Positions 9,423 through 18,449 of a stretch of DNA of 64,000 bases are shown here, one piece after another (the first letter of the stretch is position 1; each line of letters opens with the position of its first letter). The stretch comes from Phycisphaerales bacterium (lineage in GTDB: Bacteria; Planctomycetota; Phycisphaerae; UBA1845). The notes below the pieces were generated by a model. It saw only the letters and a list, made by a program, of their open reading frames with translations, was not told where the DNA came from and did no database searches. The DNA is taken from NCBI GenBank assembly GCA_020639115.1, contig JACKHG010000016.1, forward strand, positions 27,127 through 91,126, written 5' to 3'. A program made the translations under genes and the position numbers.

Positions 9423-9442
9423 CCCCGGGCGCAAGCCCGGGG
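9423..9442. terminator. Perfect GC hairpin with GCAA loop between convergent genes
   Basis: CCCCGGGC (9423-9430), loop GCAA, GCCCGGGG (9435-9442). It lies between the end of the small membrane protein gene and the end of the phosphate transporter gene. There is no T-run, so it may be an intergenic palindromic element rather than a true terminator. Confidence 0.5.
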
Positions 9443-9548
9443 ACAAATCCAATTCGCACTCGAACTCCGCAACCGCCGCAAGTGCCGCGCGTGTCCTCGT
9501 GCGTGCTCGGGCTGACCGCGTACCACGCCGCGACAGTGGCCCGGCAAC

Positions 9549-10565
9549 TCAAACGAGCCGGAGGATCAGCAGGTGGATTCCGGCGGCCAGCGCCGCGGCC
9601 ATGGGCAGCGTCAGCACCCAGGCCCAGGCGATCTCGTAGCCCACCGACCAGCGGACGGAGCGGAGCCGGCGGACCATGCCCACGCCGAAGATGGAGCCGG
9701 TGATGGTGTGCGTCGTGCTTACCGGAATTCCAAAATACGACAGGGCCACGATCGTCGCGCCCCCGCCGAACTCGGCGCAGAAGCCGTCGACCGGAGTCAG
9801 CTTGGTGACGCGGTGGCCGAGCGTGTGCACGACCTTCCATCCGCCGAGGTAGGTGCCCAGGGCCATCGCCCCGTGGCAGCTCAGGATGATCCACCAGGCC
9901 AGTTGGCCGGAGTTGGGATCGCCGCTGTGCGTGGCCCAGCTCTGCAGCCGCGGCACGCTGATCAGCGCCGCGAAGATGATGCCCATCGTCTTCTGCGCAT
10001 CATTCAGCCCGTGGCTCAGGCTGTAGAGCCCCGCCGACAGCAACTGCAGCACGCGAAAGGTCCGATCGACGCCGCGCGGCGTCCTTTTCCGGCAGATCCA
10101 CATCGTCGCGATCATGTTCAGCCCGCCGAGGGCGAGCCCGATCAGCGGCGACAGCACGATGAACAGCGCGATTTTCCCGATCGGACCCCAGTGCAGCGCG
10201 TGCATGCCGCCGCTGGCCAGCGCGGCACCGGCCAGCGCCCCGATGAGCGCATGCGACACGCTGATGGGCAGGCCGCGCCAGGTGCATACCACCGTCCACA
10301 CGATCGCCGCCAGCAGCGCCGCCAGCACCAGGTGCGGCGTGATCACGTGCGGGGCAACCAGGTCGTGGCCGATCGTCTTGGCGACGTGCGTGCTGAAGCA
10401 GAACGCCGCGACGAAATTGAAAAACGCCGCCCACAGCACGGCCAGGCGCGGCGTGAGCACCCGCGTGGCCACCACCGTCGCGATCGAGTTCGCGGCGTCG
10501 TTGATCCCGTTCGCGAAATCGAAGATCAGGGCGATCGCGATGATGATGATGACGTAGGTGACCAT
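9549..10565 (-). CDS. Inorganic phosphate transporter, PiT family
   Basis: A 338-residue multi-span inner-membrane transporter for phosphate, driven by protons or sodium. The two diagnostic repeats are seen: FDFANGINDAANSIATVVAT at residues 15-34 and the degenerate second copy SHGLNDAQKTMGII near residue 190. Start at 10565 was chosen because the preceding gene stops at 10577 and a GAGG sequence lies about 10 bases upstream. It is co-transcribed with the DUF47 gene, the usual PiT partner arrangement. Confidence 0.95.
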   Translation of the reverse strand: MVTYVIIIIAIALIFDFANGINDAANSIATVVATRVLTPRLAVLWAAFFNFVAAFCFSTHVAKTIGHDLVAPHVITPHLVLAALLAAIVWTVVCTWRGLPISVSHALIGALAGAALASGGMHALHWGPIGKIALFIVLSPLIGLALGGLNMIATMWICRKRTPRGVDRTFRVLQLLSAGLYSLSHGLNDAQKTMGIIFAALISVPRLQSWATHSGDPNSGQLAWWIILSCHGAMALGTYLGGWKVVHTLGHRVTKLTPVDGFCAEFGGGATIVALSYFGIPVSTTHTITGSIFGVGMVRRLRSVRWSVGYEIAWAWVLTLPMAAALAAGIHLLILRLV

Positions 10566-10576
10566 GCCCGGCGGCC

Positions 10577-11200
10577 TCAGGCGTTCTTGATCTGGATACT
10601 GCGGATCGTATTGGCGATGTCCTCGCAACCGTCGATCGCCCGCTCGGTGAGGTCGTAGATCTCCTTCCACTTCATCACCACCAGCGGGTCGGACTCCTGG
10701 CGGAAGAGATCGGCCACCGCGCCGTGGTTGATCTCGTCACCCACGTTCTCGAGGTGGTGGATATCCACGAGGTCGTCGTGCAGGCCGTTCGGCTTCTTGA
10801 AGTCGCGCAGGCGGCCGACCGCCTTGGCCGTCAGGTGGCACGCCTTGACCAGCACGTCCGTCTGCTTGATCAGCGCCGGGGTCGAGGCGGGGATGTCGTA
10901 AAGATCAAAGCGCTTGGCGGCTGCATCGATCTCGTCGATCACGTCATCCATGCGCTGGATCAGCGCCTCGATGTCCTCCCGGTCGAAGGGGGTGATGAAC
11001 GTGCGGTCGAGGTGGTCGTAGGTGCGGTGGGCGATTTCGTCGCCGTCGTGCTCGAGCTGGCGGATCAGCGCGACGTAGTCCGCGCGGTGCTCGAAGTCCT
11101 GGGCCAACTGGCTGTAGGCCTCCGCCGCGCGGATGAGCAGCGCAGCGCCCCGCTCGAACAACTCGAAGAACGTCTTGTCCCGGGGAGTGATGCTGAACAT
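10577..11200 (-). CDS. DUF47 family (PhoU-like) accessory protein of the PiT transporter
   Basis: A 207-residue all-helical protein of the DUF47/TIGR00153 family, related to PhoU. The sequence FDREDIEALIQRMDDVIDEI (about residues 72-91) and the late VGDEINHGAVADLF are characteristic of the metal-binding helical bundle. Members are encoded next to PiT transporters and are thought to modulate phosphate uptake. A strong GGAGG is 5 bases before the ATG, and the transporter follows 11 bases after its stop, so the two form an operon. Confidence 0.93.
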   Translation of the reverse strand: MFSITPRDKTFFELFERGAALLIRAAEAYSQLAQDFEHRADYVALIRQLEHDGDEIAHRTYDHLDRTFITPFDREDIEALIQRMDDVIDEIDAAAKRFDLYDIPASTPALIKQTDVLVKACHLTAKAVGRLRDFKKPNGLHDDLVDIHHLENVGDEINHGAVADLFRQESDPLVVMKWKEIYDLTERAIDGCEDIANTIRSIQIKNA

Positions 11201-11417
11201 GTCGCCTCCGTTGGAATGAACCGCGCTAGCGCCGAAGGAGCTGTCATGCTACGGCGCGAGCGGCATCCCGCAAGGAAGCTGCGACCGTTAGCGCCGTCTT
11301 AACAACCGGCGTCGACGGGCCGGGAGGCTGTCCCGCGCGGCCGCCGCGCGTGCCCACGCGGTCACACGCCGGTAACTTCGTCATCCGCGCCGTCGCGCCG
11401 GGCGCGGGCGCGCACCG

Positions 11418-12059
11418 TCAACTTACCCACTTGATGATCGCGAACCCGCCGATGAGCAGCACCACGAACAGCAGCGCCAGCAGGTCGAAGTAACGCTCGA
11501 TGAACGCCCGCAACGGACGGCCGAAGATCCGCAGCAGCCCGGCCACCGCGATGAACCGCGCCCCGCGCCCGAAGAACGACACGATGATGAACCCCGGCAG
11601 GCTCATGTCCATTGCGCCGCTCGCGATCGTGAAAACCTTGTAGGGAATCGGCGTGAAAGCCGCGACAAGCACGACCCAGTAGTCGTACTGGCTGTAGAGT
11701 TTGTGCACCTTCTCGTAGTACGCTTCGGCGTGGTAGGTGTGGATGATCCAGTTGCCCACCGTCTCCATCAGCGCGGCGCCGATCCCGTAACCCGCGATCC
11801 CGCCGACCACGCTGCCCGCGGTGCACAGCAACGCGAACTTCAGCCACCGCTGCCGCGCCCCCAGCACCAGGGCGATCAGCAGCACGTCCGGCGGAATGGG
11901 GAAAAAACTGGACTCGGCGAAGGACAGCGCGAAGAGCGCCACGGCGCCGTACGGCGTCTCGGCCCAGTGCAGCACCCAGTTGTACAGCCGCCGGTGCGGG
12001 TGTCGCCACCACGAGAGCTGCGGCGCTGCCGCCGCCGTTGATGTGTCCACGCTGTCCAT
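11418..12059 (-). CDS. DedA/VTT-domain membrane protein
   Basis: A 213-residue integral membrane protein of the SNARE-associated/VTT (DedA, YqaA-like) superfamily. The family signature is recognisable as FAESSFFPIPPDVLLIAL near residue 50 and FTPIPYKVFTIASGAM near residue 140, with several hydrophobic helices and a final one at the C terminus. Family members act in lipid translocation or membrane homeostasis. The ATG at 12059 is preceded by GAGG; a GTG nine codons upstream is possible. It sits 217 bases upstream of the DUF47 gene in the same direction, but that gap argues for a separate transcript. Confidence 0.88.
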   Translation of the reverse strand: MDSVDTSTAAAAPQLSWWRHPHRRLYNWVLHWAETPYGAVALFALSFAESSFFPIPPDVLLIALVLGARQRWLKFALLCTAGSVVGGIAGYGIGAALMETVGNWIIHTYHAEAYYEKVHKLYSQYDYWVVLVAAFTPIPYKVFTIASGAMDMSLPGFIIVSFFGRGARFIAVAGLLRIFGRPLRAFIERYFDLLALLFVVLLIGGFAIIKWVS

Positions 12060-12156
12060 GCCGCTCGCCTCGTACCGCGGGTCCACCCGTCCATCCCCAG
12101 ATTCAGTTCGCGGAGGATAGCAGATTCGCCGCGGTCCCGCGCGGGGGCGGGGGAGC

Positions 12157-13578
12157 CTATTCGATCATCAGCCGGGCCCCCGGCTGGACCGCGTCCAGCT
12201 TCGGCGCATTCGCCCGCAACTGCTCGGCGTCCAAGGCCCGCAGCGGCGAGATCTCCACCGTGGCCGCCGGTTCGCCGTCTTGCTCCGGCGGCACCTTCAC
12301 GCCGCTTTCCGCGAGCCAGCGCAGCGCCCGCCGCACCAGGTCGCGCCGCGCCGTTTCCGGACTGTCCACACCCGTCGCGTTCTTCACCGGGCTGAAGCAG
12401 TCCCGGCGGTGCTGCTCGAGCACCAGCGTCCGCTCCGCCAGCGGGATTGCATCGAAGATGAACATCTCGAACTTCCGCGCATTCGGCTTGTCGGGCTGGA
12501 CGGCCTTGCCGGTGGAGAGATCGATGTGCGCCACCTTCTTGTGCGCGATGTGCCAGGGGAGTTGCAGCGCGCCGCCGCCGGTCAGTGCGCGCACGAACTG
12601 CGGCGCCAGCATGTGGATGGCCACGCTTCCGCCGTTGAGCATGCGGGTGCCGTCCGGGTTCTTCGCCCGGGCAAGTTCCTCGGGCAGATCGGAGTACTCG
12701 ATCACCTGCAGTTTGCCGCCAACCTTCGCGAAGTTGCCGACCTTTTCGAGATCGTCGACCTTCACCACGGCGATGCTCGACATCTGCGACTGCTCCAGGG
12801 CGTGCAGGCCGATGAACAGCGGATCCGCCGGCGCAATCAGCGGGTTGTCCACCTGAAAATAACTCAACGCCTCCACGCCGCGCATCGCCAGGTCGTCCAG
12901 CACGCCGCGCTCCGCGAGCGCGGTCAGGCTGCCCCCGTGCCCGTTCGGCGACAGGGCGACCCGGTGCCGTTCCGCCAGCAGGATCCGACCCGCGTCGTCA
13001 ACCGCGGGCATGACCCCCTGCTGGAAAAACGTCACCTCGCCCGGCTCGAGCCCGAAGTACTTGTTTTCCTCGAAGTACGTGCGCGTGTCCGCATCCGTCG
13101 CCTCGCTGGTCATGATGTACCACGGCAACCGGCACCCGTAACGCTGCTGCGACGCCCGGATGTTCTCGGCGAAGAGCTGAAACAGACTCTTGTTGCTCAC
13201 CGGGCCGATCGGGAACGAGCCCTTCGGCGCGTCATAGCCCAGGCGCGTTCCCTGTCCGCCGGCCACGACCATGGCTGCCACCTTGCTCGCCCGCAGCATT
13301 GCGACGCCGCGCTCGCGGGCGGTGGCATAACGCTCCACCAACGCCCCGGTCGGGTCAGCCGGGAGCACCTCGGGGGCCTCGATCTGCTTCGGGTCATAGG
13401 TGGCCTGCTCGGTGACGCCCGTGGCGGAGAGCTTCTGGACCAGCCCGAAGTCGATCCGTTCGACGTCCGCCAGCAGGGCGGACCGCTGGCCCTCGTCCAG
13501 CTCATTCCAGAAGGCAAACAGGTGTTCCTGGTCGAATTCCGCCGCTCGGGCACGCATTGTGGTCGGGTCTGCTGGCAT
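12157..13578 (-). CDS. UDPGP-family UDP-sugar pyrophosphorylase
   Basis: A 473-residue cytosolic nucleotidyltransferase of the UDPGP type 1 family, which makes UDP-GlcNAc or UDP-glucose from UTP and the sugar 1-phosphate. The nucleotide-binding motif VVAGGQGTRLGYDAPKGSFP lies at about residues 105-124. NGHGG (base/sugar contact) and FQVDNPLI (metal site) follow. The C-terminal part resembles eukaryotic-type UDP-GlcNAc pyrophosphorylase (Uap1) more than bacterial GlmU. The frame is open upstream, but the ATG at 13578 gives a natural N terminus. The next gene is divergent, 108 bases away. Confidence 0.9.
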   Translation of the reverse strand: MPADPTTMRARAAEFDQEHLFAFWNELDEGQRSALLADVERIDFGLVQKLSATGVTEQATYDPKQIEAPEVLPADPTGALVERYATARERGVAMLRASKVAAMVVAGGQGTRLGYDAPKGSFPIGPVSNKSLFQLFAENIRASQQRYGCRLPWYIMTSEATDADTRTYFEENKYFGLEPGEVTFFQQGVMPAVDDAGRILLAERHRVALSPNGHGGSLTALAERGVLDDLAMRGVEALSYFQVDNPLIAPADPLFIGLHALEQSQMSSIAVVKVDDLEKVGNFAKVGGKLQVIEYSDLPEELARAKNPDGTRMLNGGSVAIHMLAPQFVRALTGGGALQLPWHIAHKKVAHIDLSTGKAVQPDKPNARKFEMFIFDAIPLAERTLVLEQHRRDCFSPVKNATGVDSPETARRDLVRRALRWLAESGVKVPPEQDGEPAATVEISPLRALDAEQLRANAPKLDAVQPGARLMIE

Positions 13579-13686
13579 GATCGGGACTCGGTCTGTTGGG
13601 CGTCTGATAGGGTGTTCATACCCCCTGCGGGGCACGCCGATACCTATAGAGAGCCCGGAAATAGGTGTCAAACGAGCACGGCTGAT

Positions 13687-14703
13687 ATGACTGCGGACCG
13701 ACTCCCAACCGAGGAATCTCACGACGGCCCAAGCCCCAACGGAGGCCTGTCGCGCCGCGATTTCCTCGTGCGCAGCGCACTGGTGGCCGGCACCGCCTCA
13801 ATCGCGGGCCGTACCCCGGCTGTGCTTGCCAGCCAGCCGTCTCAGCCGCCGCCGGAGCAGCTTCCGGATGTCGTGCAGGTTCGCTCCAACGAGGTCGTCA
13901 CCCTGCGTGGCCTCCACGAGGGCGTGCTGCTCGATATGCTCAACCTGCTGCTTCGGCAGCTCACCAACCGCCCGCCAGCCGATGCCTGGCGCACGATCCT
14001 CCACCCCGACGATGTCATCGGCCTGAAGTTCAACAGCAGCGGGGCGGACGGACTGGGTACGACCGATTCGCTGATGCGCGTGCTCGTGCAGTCGCTGACG
14101 GACGCCGGCTTCGCGCCGGAACGGATGATCGCGGTGGAAGTCTCTGCCGCCATCCGGGCGGAGACCCGTACACTGGCGCCGATCGAGGGTTGGAACGAGC
14201 GTGTCCTGGACTTCGGCAGCGGCACCGATCAACTCGCGGCCTGGCTGGATAGGGTGACTGCGATCATCAACGTGCCGTTCCTCAAGACGCACAACATCGC
14301 GGGCATGACCGCGTGCCTGAAGAACCTGTCCCACGCGCTGGTGAAGCATCCTGCCCAGTTTCACGCCAATGCCTGTTCGCCGTACATCGGCGACATCGTG
14401 GCCCTGCCCGCCATTCGCAGCAAACTGCGTCTGCATCTGGTGAACGCGTTGCGGGTGGTATTTGACGGCGGTCCCAGTGCTGTCGAGGAGTGCATCTGGG
14501 ACGCCGGCGTGCTGCTGGGGGGGAAGGACCCGGTTGCGCTGGATTGCGTCGGACTGCAGTTGATCGATCGGGTGCGGATGGCTCTGAACCTGCCGCCGAT
14601 CAGCGGGCCGGAAGGGCCGCCCGCGTACCTCGCGGCAGCCGCCGATCGCGGTCTGGGCACCGACCGGTTGCACGTGATCCGCGTCCATAAAGCAGAGATT
14701 TAA
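13687..14703 (+). CDS. Tat-exported DUF362 domain protein
   Basis: A 338-residue protein with a twin-arginine signal, LSRRDFLVRSALVAGTASIA, around residues 21-40 and a likely cleavage after the alanine-rich stretch. The body matches DUF362, a domain often found with iron-sulphur proteins: VIGLKFNSSGAD, INVPFLKTHNIAGMTACLKN and LLGGKDPVALDCVG. No [4Fe-4S] ferredoxin motif is present in this copy. Tat export implies folding with a cofactor in the cytoplasm. A second DUF362 protein with a different architecture lies at 38.6-40.2 kb. Function unknown; the Shine-Dalgarno sequence is weak. Confidence 0.87.
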   Translation: MTADRLPTEESHDGPSPNGGLSRRDFLVRSALVAGTASIAGRTPAVLASQPSQPPPEQLPDVVQVRSNEVVTLRGLHEGVLLDMLNLLLRQLTNRPPADAWRTILHPDDVIGLKFNSSGADGLGTTDSLMRVLVQSLTDAGFAPERMIAVEVSAAIRAETRTLAPIEGWNERVLDFGSGTDQLAAWLDRVTAIINVPFLKTHNIAGMTACLKNLSHALVKHPAQFHANACSPYIGDIVALPAIRSKLRLHLVNALRVVFDGGPSAVEECIWDAGVLLGGKDPVALDCVGLQLIDRVRMALNLPPISGPEGPPAYLAAAADRGLGTDRLHVIRVHKAEI

Positions 14704-15371
14704 TCCTGCGGCACTCGATTAAGTCGAATATTGTCGCAGAATGTCGCCTCTCATCGCTGAAATGGCCGACAGGATGATTGACCGCTACGAAAAGCGTTGG
14801 TAGTATTATTGGTAAGTGAGACTGCGGCCCTGGGAATCCGCCGATATATTTCGATTTGAGTAGCCATCATAAATTCATTCCCCATTTGGCTGGTCGGGCG
14901 ATTGCCCGCAGGCCCCGGTGAAGTAAGCCCGATTCCCACCCTCCGCAATCCCACCTGAGAATGCCGCGGTTTCTGTGTGCCGGCGGCATTCGCGACGCAA
15001 GCGTCGCGGGGTGTTGCCCTGCGCCGGGATTTTCCGGCCCGGGCGGCAATTGAGCCCGCGGCCGCCGTGTGGTCCGCTCCGACACGCACAAGCCTGTCCA
15101 CAGCGGGCGCTGCGCGGGACTCTGCGTCGGCGACGCAGTCGCCTCATTCTGACGTGAAAAATCCGTCCCGAGCGCTCGGGACGGTAGCAGTGTTGTGGCA
15201 AGCGTCGTGACGTGTTATCAGACGTGCCCGAGCAGAACCAGATGGCGATCGAGCCATCTCCAGCCTTTGGCAATTATGGTCTGATCATTCGCTTACACAC
15301 GGTCACGCGGACGCGGCGCGGCGCCACCGCAGCACCAGGACAGGTTTTCCTGTGATGAGGAGTCAGGACAC
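14704..15371. other. Non-coding stretch rich in hairpins
   Basis: No credible gene. At least five perfect or near-perfect inverted repeats are visible: 14895-14908, 14991-15008, 15122-15138, 15163-15184 (22-base perfect palindrome) and 15240-15259. The last two lie 110-210 bases before the pseudopilin gene and may be in its leader. The sequence TATCAGACGTGCCC at about 15216 recurs almost exactly ahead of another pseudopilin gene. Confidence 0.6.
15163..15184. repeat. 22-base perfect palindrome
   Basis: CCGTCCCGAGC followed by its exact reverse complement GCTCGGGACGG. It has no loop or T-run. Its position about 190 bases upstream of a pseudopilin gene permits an operator or a cruciform-prone intergenic repeat. 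Confidence 0.7.
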
Positions 15372-16382
15372 ATGAACAAGAGAAGGAAGGCATTTACACT
15401 GATCGAGCTGCTCGTGGTGGTTGCCATCATCGCGCTGCTGATCTCGATCCTGCTGCCCTCGTTGTCGCGTGCTCGCGAGTTGAGCAAGCGCCTCGTGTGC
15501 GGCAGCAACGTCAAGGGCATGGGCACGGCGTTCAAGATCTACGCCAACGACTACAACGAGAACTGGCCCACGGTTCCCCATGCCAAGAGCACGTCGGCGC
15601 CGTTCTCGGTGACCTGGGTGGATCCGAACGACTCGGAAAGCGTGGCGATGATCGGCTTCGACTACATCTCCGCGCCGGTTACGCCGGCTCCGGCTCCGGG
15701 CGCCAAGCCGTTGCGTTACCAGCAGTCCGTGTCCGACACCTCGTCGGGCACCGCGTCCACGACGCTGTCGACCACCCGCAACATGTGGATCCTGGTCCGC
15801 TCCGGCGACGTGACGCCCAAGCAGTACGTCTGCCCGAGTTCGGGTGACTCGGTGGCCAACGAGCAGAACATCGACCTGTACTACGACTTTAAAGGCAAGT
15901 CGAACGTGAGCTACGGCTACCAGGTGCCCTACGGCCCGTATTCCAGCCGCGCCAGCGAGGACATCGACCCGCGCCTGGCGGTGGCCGCCGACAAGGGGCC
16001 CTACTCTGCCGCTACGCCGCTGACCAGTCTCCCGGCGGACGACACGACCAATTGGAAGGCCGCCACTGGTTTTGACTCGCCGCAGGACTGGCGCCGTTTC
16101 AACTCGGCGAACCACGGTGGTTCCGGATCCGGTGAAGGGCAGAACGTCCTGTACGGTGACGGTCACGCGACCTTCGAGAAGACCCCGAACGTGGGCATCG
16201 ACAAGGACAACATCTATACCAAGATGGGCGTGATCACCACGAGTACGGGCATCGCCAACATCACGCCGATGGCCAGCGGCATGCTGCCGTCGAATCGGGC
16301 CGCCAATGGGTCGTACTATCCGGGCTACCACTCGCTCAATGGTACCGCGGATGCATCGACCGACTCGCTGATCTTCCCGTAG
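15372..16382 (+). CDS. Secreted pseudopilin-like protein with type IV prepilin signal and C-terminal H...DG motif
   Basis: A 336-residue protein. The class III prepilin signal MNKRRKA-FTLIELLVVVAII has the charged leader, the +5 Glu and the hydrophobic helix, but Ala rather than Gly at -1. The large extracytoplasmic domain ends with NHGGSGSGEGQNVLYGDGH, matching the H-x(n)-DG C terminus common in planctomycete pseudopilins. Such proteins are processed by prepilin peptidase and thought to be surface or secretion-linked; single-gene copies are common in this phylum. GATGAGGAG precedes the start and a good terminator follows, so it is probably monocistronic. Confidence 0.92.
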   Translation: MNKRRKAFTLIELLVVVAIIALLISILLPSLSRARELSKRLVCGSNVKGMGTAFKIYANDYNENWPTVPHAKSTSAPFSVTWVDPNDSESVAMIGFDYISAPVTPAPAPGAKPLRYQQSVSDTSSGTASTTLSTTRNMWILVRSGDVTPKQYVCPSSGDSVANEQNIDLYYDFKGKSNVSYGYQVPYGPYSSRASEDIDPRLAVAADKGPYSAATPLTSLPADDTTNWKAATGFDSPQDWRRFNSANHGGSGSGEGQNVLYGDGHATFEKTPNVGIDKDNIYTKMGVITTSTGIANITPMASGMLPSNRAANGSYYPGYHSLNGTADASTDSLIFP

Positions 16383-16420
16383 TCGCGGCCTTCGCGATTC
16401 AGTGAATCGTGCGAATTGAA

Positions 16421-16465
16421 CGTCGGCGGCAGGAGTCACGAGCTTCTGCCGCCGACGCTGTTTTT
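16421..16465 (+). terminator. Factor-independent terminator of the pseudopilin gene
   Basis: A 12-bp perfect stem (16421-16432 with 16446-16457) and 13-base loop, then CTG and five T residues. It lies 39 bases after the pseudopilin stop. Confidence 0.85.
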
Positions 16466-16497
16466 CGAGAGCCCCGGCGCTTACAGTAGCACCCCTC

Positions 16498-16968
16498 ATG
16501 CCCGAGAACCCCATGCAGCGGATACCGTCTGCGGAACCGCAGCCGCAATGTGCCCCGCCGTCGCCTCAGCCCGATTGTGTGTTCGGGGTGGTCGGCGTCC
16601 TGGAACGGGACGGGAGATTCCTGCTCATCCAGCGCAGCCGCTATGTACGTGCACCGGGCATGTGGTGCTTTGCCGGCGGCACGATCGAGCCGGGGGAGAG
16701 TCCTGCCGACGCGGTCGTCCGGGAGTTTCACGAGGAGCTCGGCATGACGGTCTCAGCCGGGGAGCGGCTGTGGACTTGGCTGCGGGACGACGGCATGCTC
16801 CACCTGGAGTGGCGGCGGGTCCACTGGGCCGGTGGGGCGCTGCGGCTGAATCCGCTCGAGGTCTGCGCCCTGCGTTGGCTGTTGGAGGCCGAGATCCGCG
16901 CGCACCCTGAGATGCTCGCGAACAACGTGCACTTCCTGGACAGCCTGCGCGCCAGCCGGCACGGCTGA
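16498..16968 (+). CDS. Nudix hydrolase
   Basis: A 156-residue protein with a complete Nudix box: GGTIEPGESPADAVV followed by REFHEELGM (about residues 60-83), providing the G-x5-E-x7-REUxEExGU metal-binding helix. Substrates are nucleoside-diphosphate derivatives; which one cannot be told. The N-terminal 25 residues are Pro/Gln-rich and probably disordered. A second ATG at residue 6 (16513) is an alternative start. It is monocistronic, between a terminator and a convergent aminotransferase gene. Confidence 0.92.
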   Translation: MPENPMQRIPSAEPQPQCAPPSPQPDCVFGVVGVLERDGRFLLIQRSRYVRAPGMWCFAGGTIEPGESPADAVVREFHEELGMTVSAGERLWTWLRDDGMLHLEWRRVHWAGGALRLNPLEVCALRWLLEAEIRAHPEMLANNVHFLDSLRASRHG

Positions 16969-16999
16969 CGCCACCACCTCTACTGACTCGTGACCCAAC

Positions 17000-17030
17000 A
17001 AAAAGCCCGCGGACGAAGCGTCCGCGGGCT
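17000..17030 (-). terminator. Factor-independent terminator of the aminotransferase gene
   Basis: An 11-12 bp stem (17004-17014 with 17020-17030) around GAAGC is followed on the minus strand by five T residues (17000-17004). It lies 36 bases past the aminotransferase stop. Confidence 0.85.
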
Positions 17031-17065
17031 GGTGGTTTGTCGTGCTGGGATGTTGCGCCCGGACG

Positions 17066-18211
17066 TCACAAGGTCTTGGCGAAGACCTCCTGGGCGGCCT
17101 TGAGGCCGGCGCCGATGGTGAACTTGTGGCCCAGGCCCTTGAGCGTGAGTTCGAGCGCCCCGATGACCGCGAGCGTGTCTCCGGCGTCCATGTAGCCCAT
17201 GTGGCCGATGCGGATCACCTTGCCCTTCAGGTCGTCCTGGCCGCCGGCGATCTGCATGCCGTGCACGCCGCGCATGGTCTTGCGCAGAGCCGCCTCATCG
17301 ACGCCGTCCGGCACCCACATCGCGGTCACAGAGTCCGAGGGGCTCTGGCTGAAGACCTTCATGCCGATCGCCGTGGCGGCTGCCCGCGTGGCGTCGGCGA
17401 GCATGCGCGTTTCCTTCCAGACGTTCTCGATGCCGCGCTGTTTGACGCCGCGCAGCACCTGCTGCAGGCCGAGCACGAGCGTGTTGGCCGGCGTGTAGGG
17501 GTTGTCCCAAGTGCGCAGCGATTTGCGGTGGGCCTTCAGGTCGTTGTAGAACGCCTTGCAGTCGGCCTCGTCGATGCGCTTCCACGCCTTTGGCGCGACG
17601 CAGCAGAACGCCAGTCCCGGGGGCAACATCAGCGCCTTCTGCGAGCCGGTGAAGGCGATGTCGATGCCCCACTCGTCGAACTTCATGGGCATGCATCCGC
17701 AGCTCGTGATGCAGTCGGTGATGAGCAGCGCCCCGCGTTTCTGCGTCACCTTGGCCAGGGCTTCGATGTCGGTCAGCGTCGCGGTGGAGGTCTCGGAATG
17801 CACGCAGATCACCGTGTCGATCTTGGGATCGGCGTCCATCAGGCGGTTCAGCTCGTCGGCGCTGAGCGCGGTGCCCCAGGGGACCTGGTGGTCGACGTAA
17901 TCCAGGCCGAATGCCTTGCACACCTTGCCCCAGCGCTCGCCGAACTTGCCGTTGTTGATGTTCAGCGCCTTGTTCTTGCCGGGATGAATCGCCGAGACGA
18001 TGGCGCCCTCGCCGGCGCAGGTGCCCGAGCCGGTCATCACCAGCGGGTCGCCCTGCTCGGTCTGGAACAGGTAGCGCAGCAGATCGGTCACGTCCGCGAG
18101 CATGTCGCGGTAGAACGCCGTGCGATGGTGCTCCATGGGCCGAGCCATGCTCAGCAGGACATCTTCGGGCACCATCACCGGCCCGGGGGTGAACAGACGG
18201 ATTTTCTTCAT
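17066..18211 (-). CDS. Class V pyridoxal-phosphate aminotransferase (serine-pyruvate/alanine-glyoxylate type)
   Basis: A 381-residue fold-type I aminotransferase. FTPGPVMVPEDVL at residues 7-19 and the PLP-binding lysine Lys192 in TGSQKALMLPPGL are those of the alanine-glyoxylate/serine-pyruvate aminotransferase family (also called soluble hydrogenase 42-kDa subunit-like). The likely reaction is transamination of alanine or serine with glyoxylate or pyruvate. A GGAGG lies 9 bases before the ATG. A TATAAT box reads toward it at 18309-18304, and a terminator follows, so it is a single-gene unit. Confidence 0.93.
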   Translation of the reverse strand: MKKIRLFTPGPVMVPEDVLLSMARPMEHHRTAFYRDMLADVTDLLRYLFQTEQGDPLVMTGSGTCAGEGAIVSAIHPGKNKALNINNGKFGERWGKVCKAFGLDYVDHQVPWGTALSADELNRLMDADPKIDTVICVHSETSTATLTDIEALAKVTQKRGALLITDCITSCGCMPMKFDEWGIDIAFTGSQKALMLPPGLAFCCVAPKAWKRIDEADCKAFYNDLKAHRKSLRTWDNPYTPANTLVLGLQQVLRGVKQRGIENVWKETRMLADATRAAATAIGMKVFSQSPSDSVTAMWVPDGVDEAALRKTMRGVHGMQIAGGQDDLKGKVIRIGHMGYMDAGDTLAVIGALELTLKGLGHKFTIGAGLKAAQEVFAKTL

Positions 18212-18303
18212 GGCGACGTGCCTCCCTCGATTTCGGGTTCGATACTCCGGATCGCATCACGTAGCGATCGCGGAGTCCGCGGACAGCGGAACGAACCAGC
18301 CCG

Positions 18304-18309
18304 ATTATA
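18304..18309 (-). promoter_or_regulatory. Probable -10 box for the aminotransferase gene
   Basis: A perfect TATAAT on the minus strand about 90 bases upstream of the start codon. The -35 region (GTTCAG, 18-base spacer) is poor, so the assignment rests on the -10 box and position. Confidence 0.4.
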
Positions 18310-18449
18310 GTGGAGAAACGGGGGCGGCTGAACCCGACGGCGCGCGATTTCGCGACGGGTGGCGCCCGTGCGGCGATCGGGTCGGCGGTGGCTCGTGATT
18401 CAGGTGAGCGCGTCGTGGGGAGGGGGGCACGGTCGGCAGCGACGGATGC

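Noticed and set aside
18212..18260. tRNA-like GGGTTCGATACTCC segment upstream of the aminotransferase
   Set aside because: No acceptor stem, D-arm or anticodon arm can be drawn around it.
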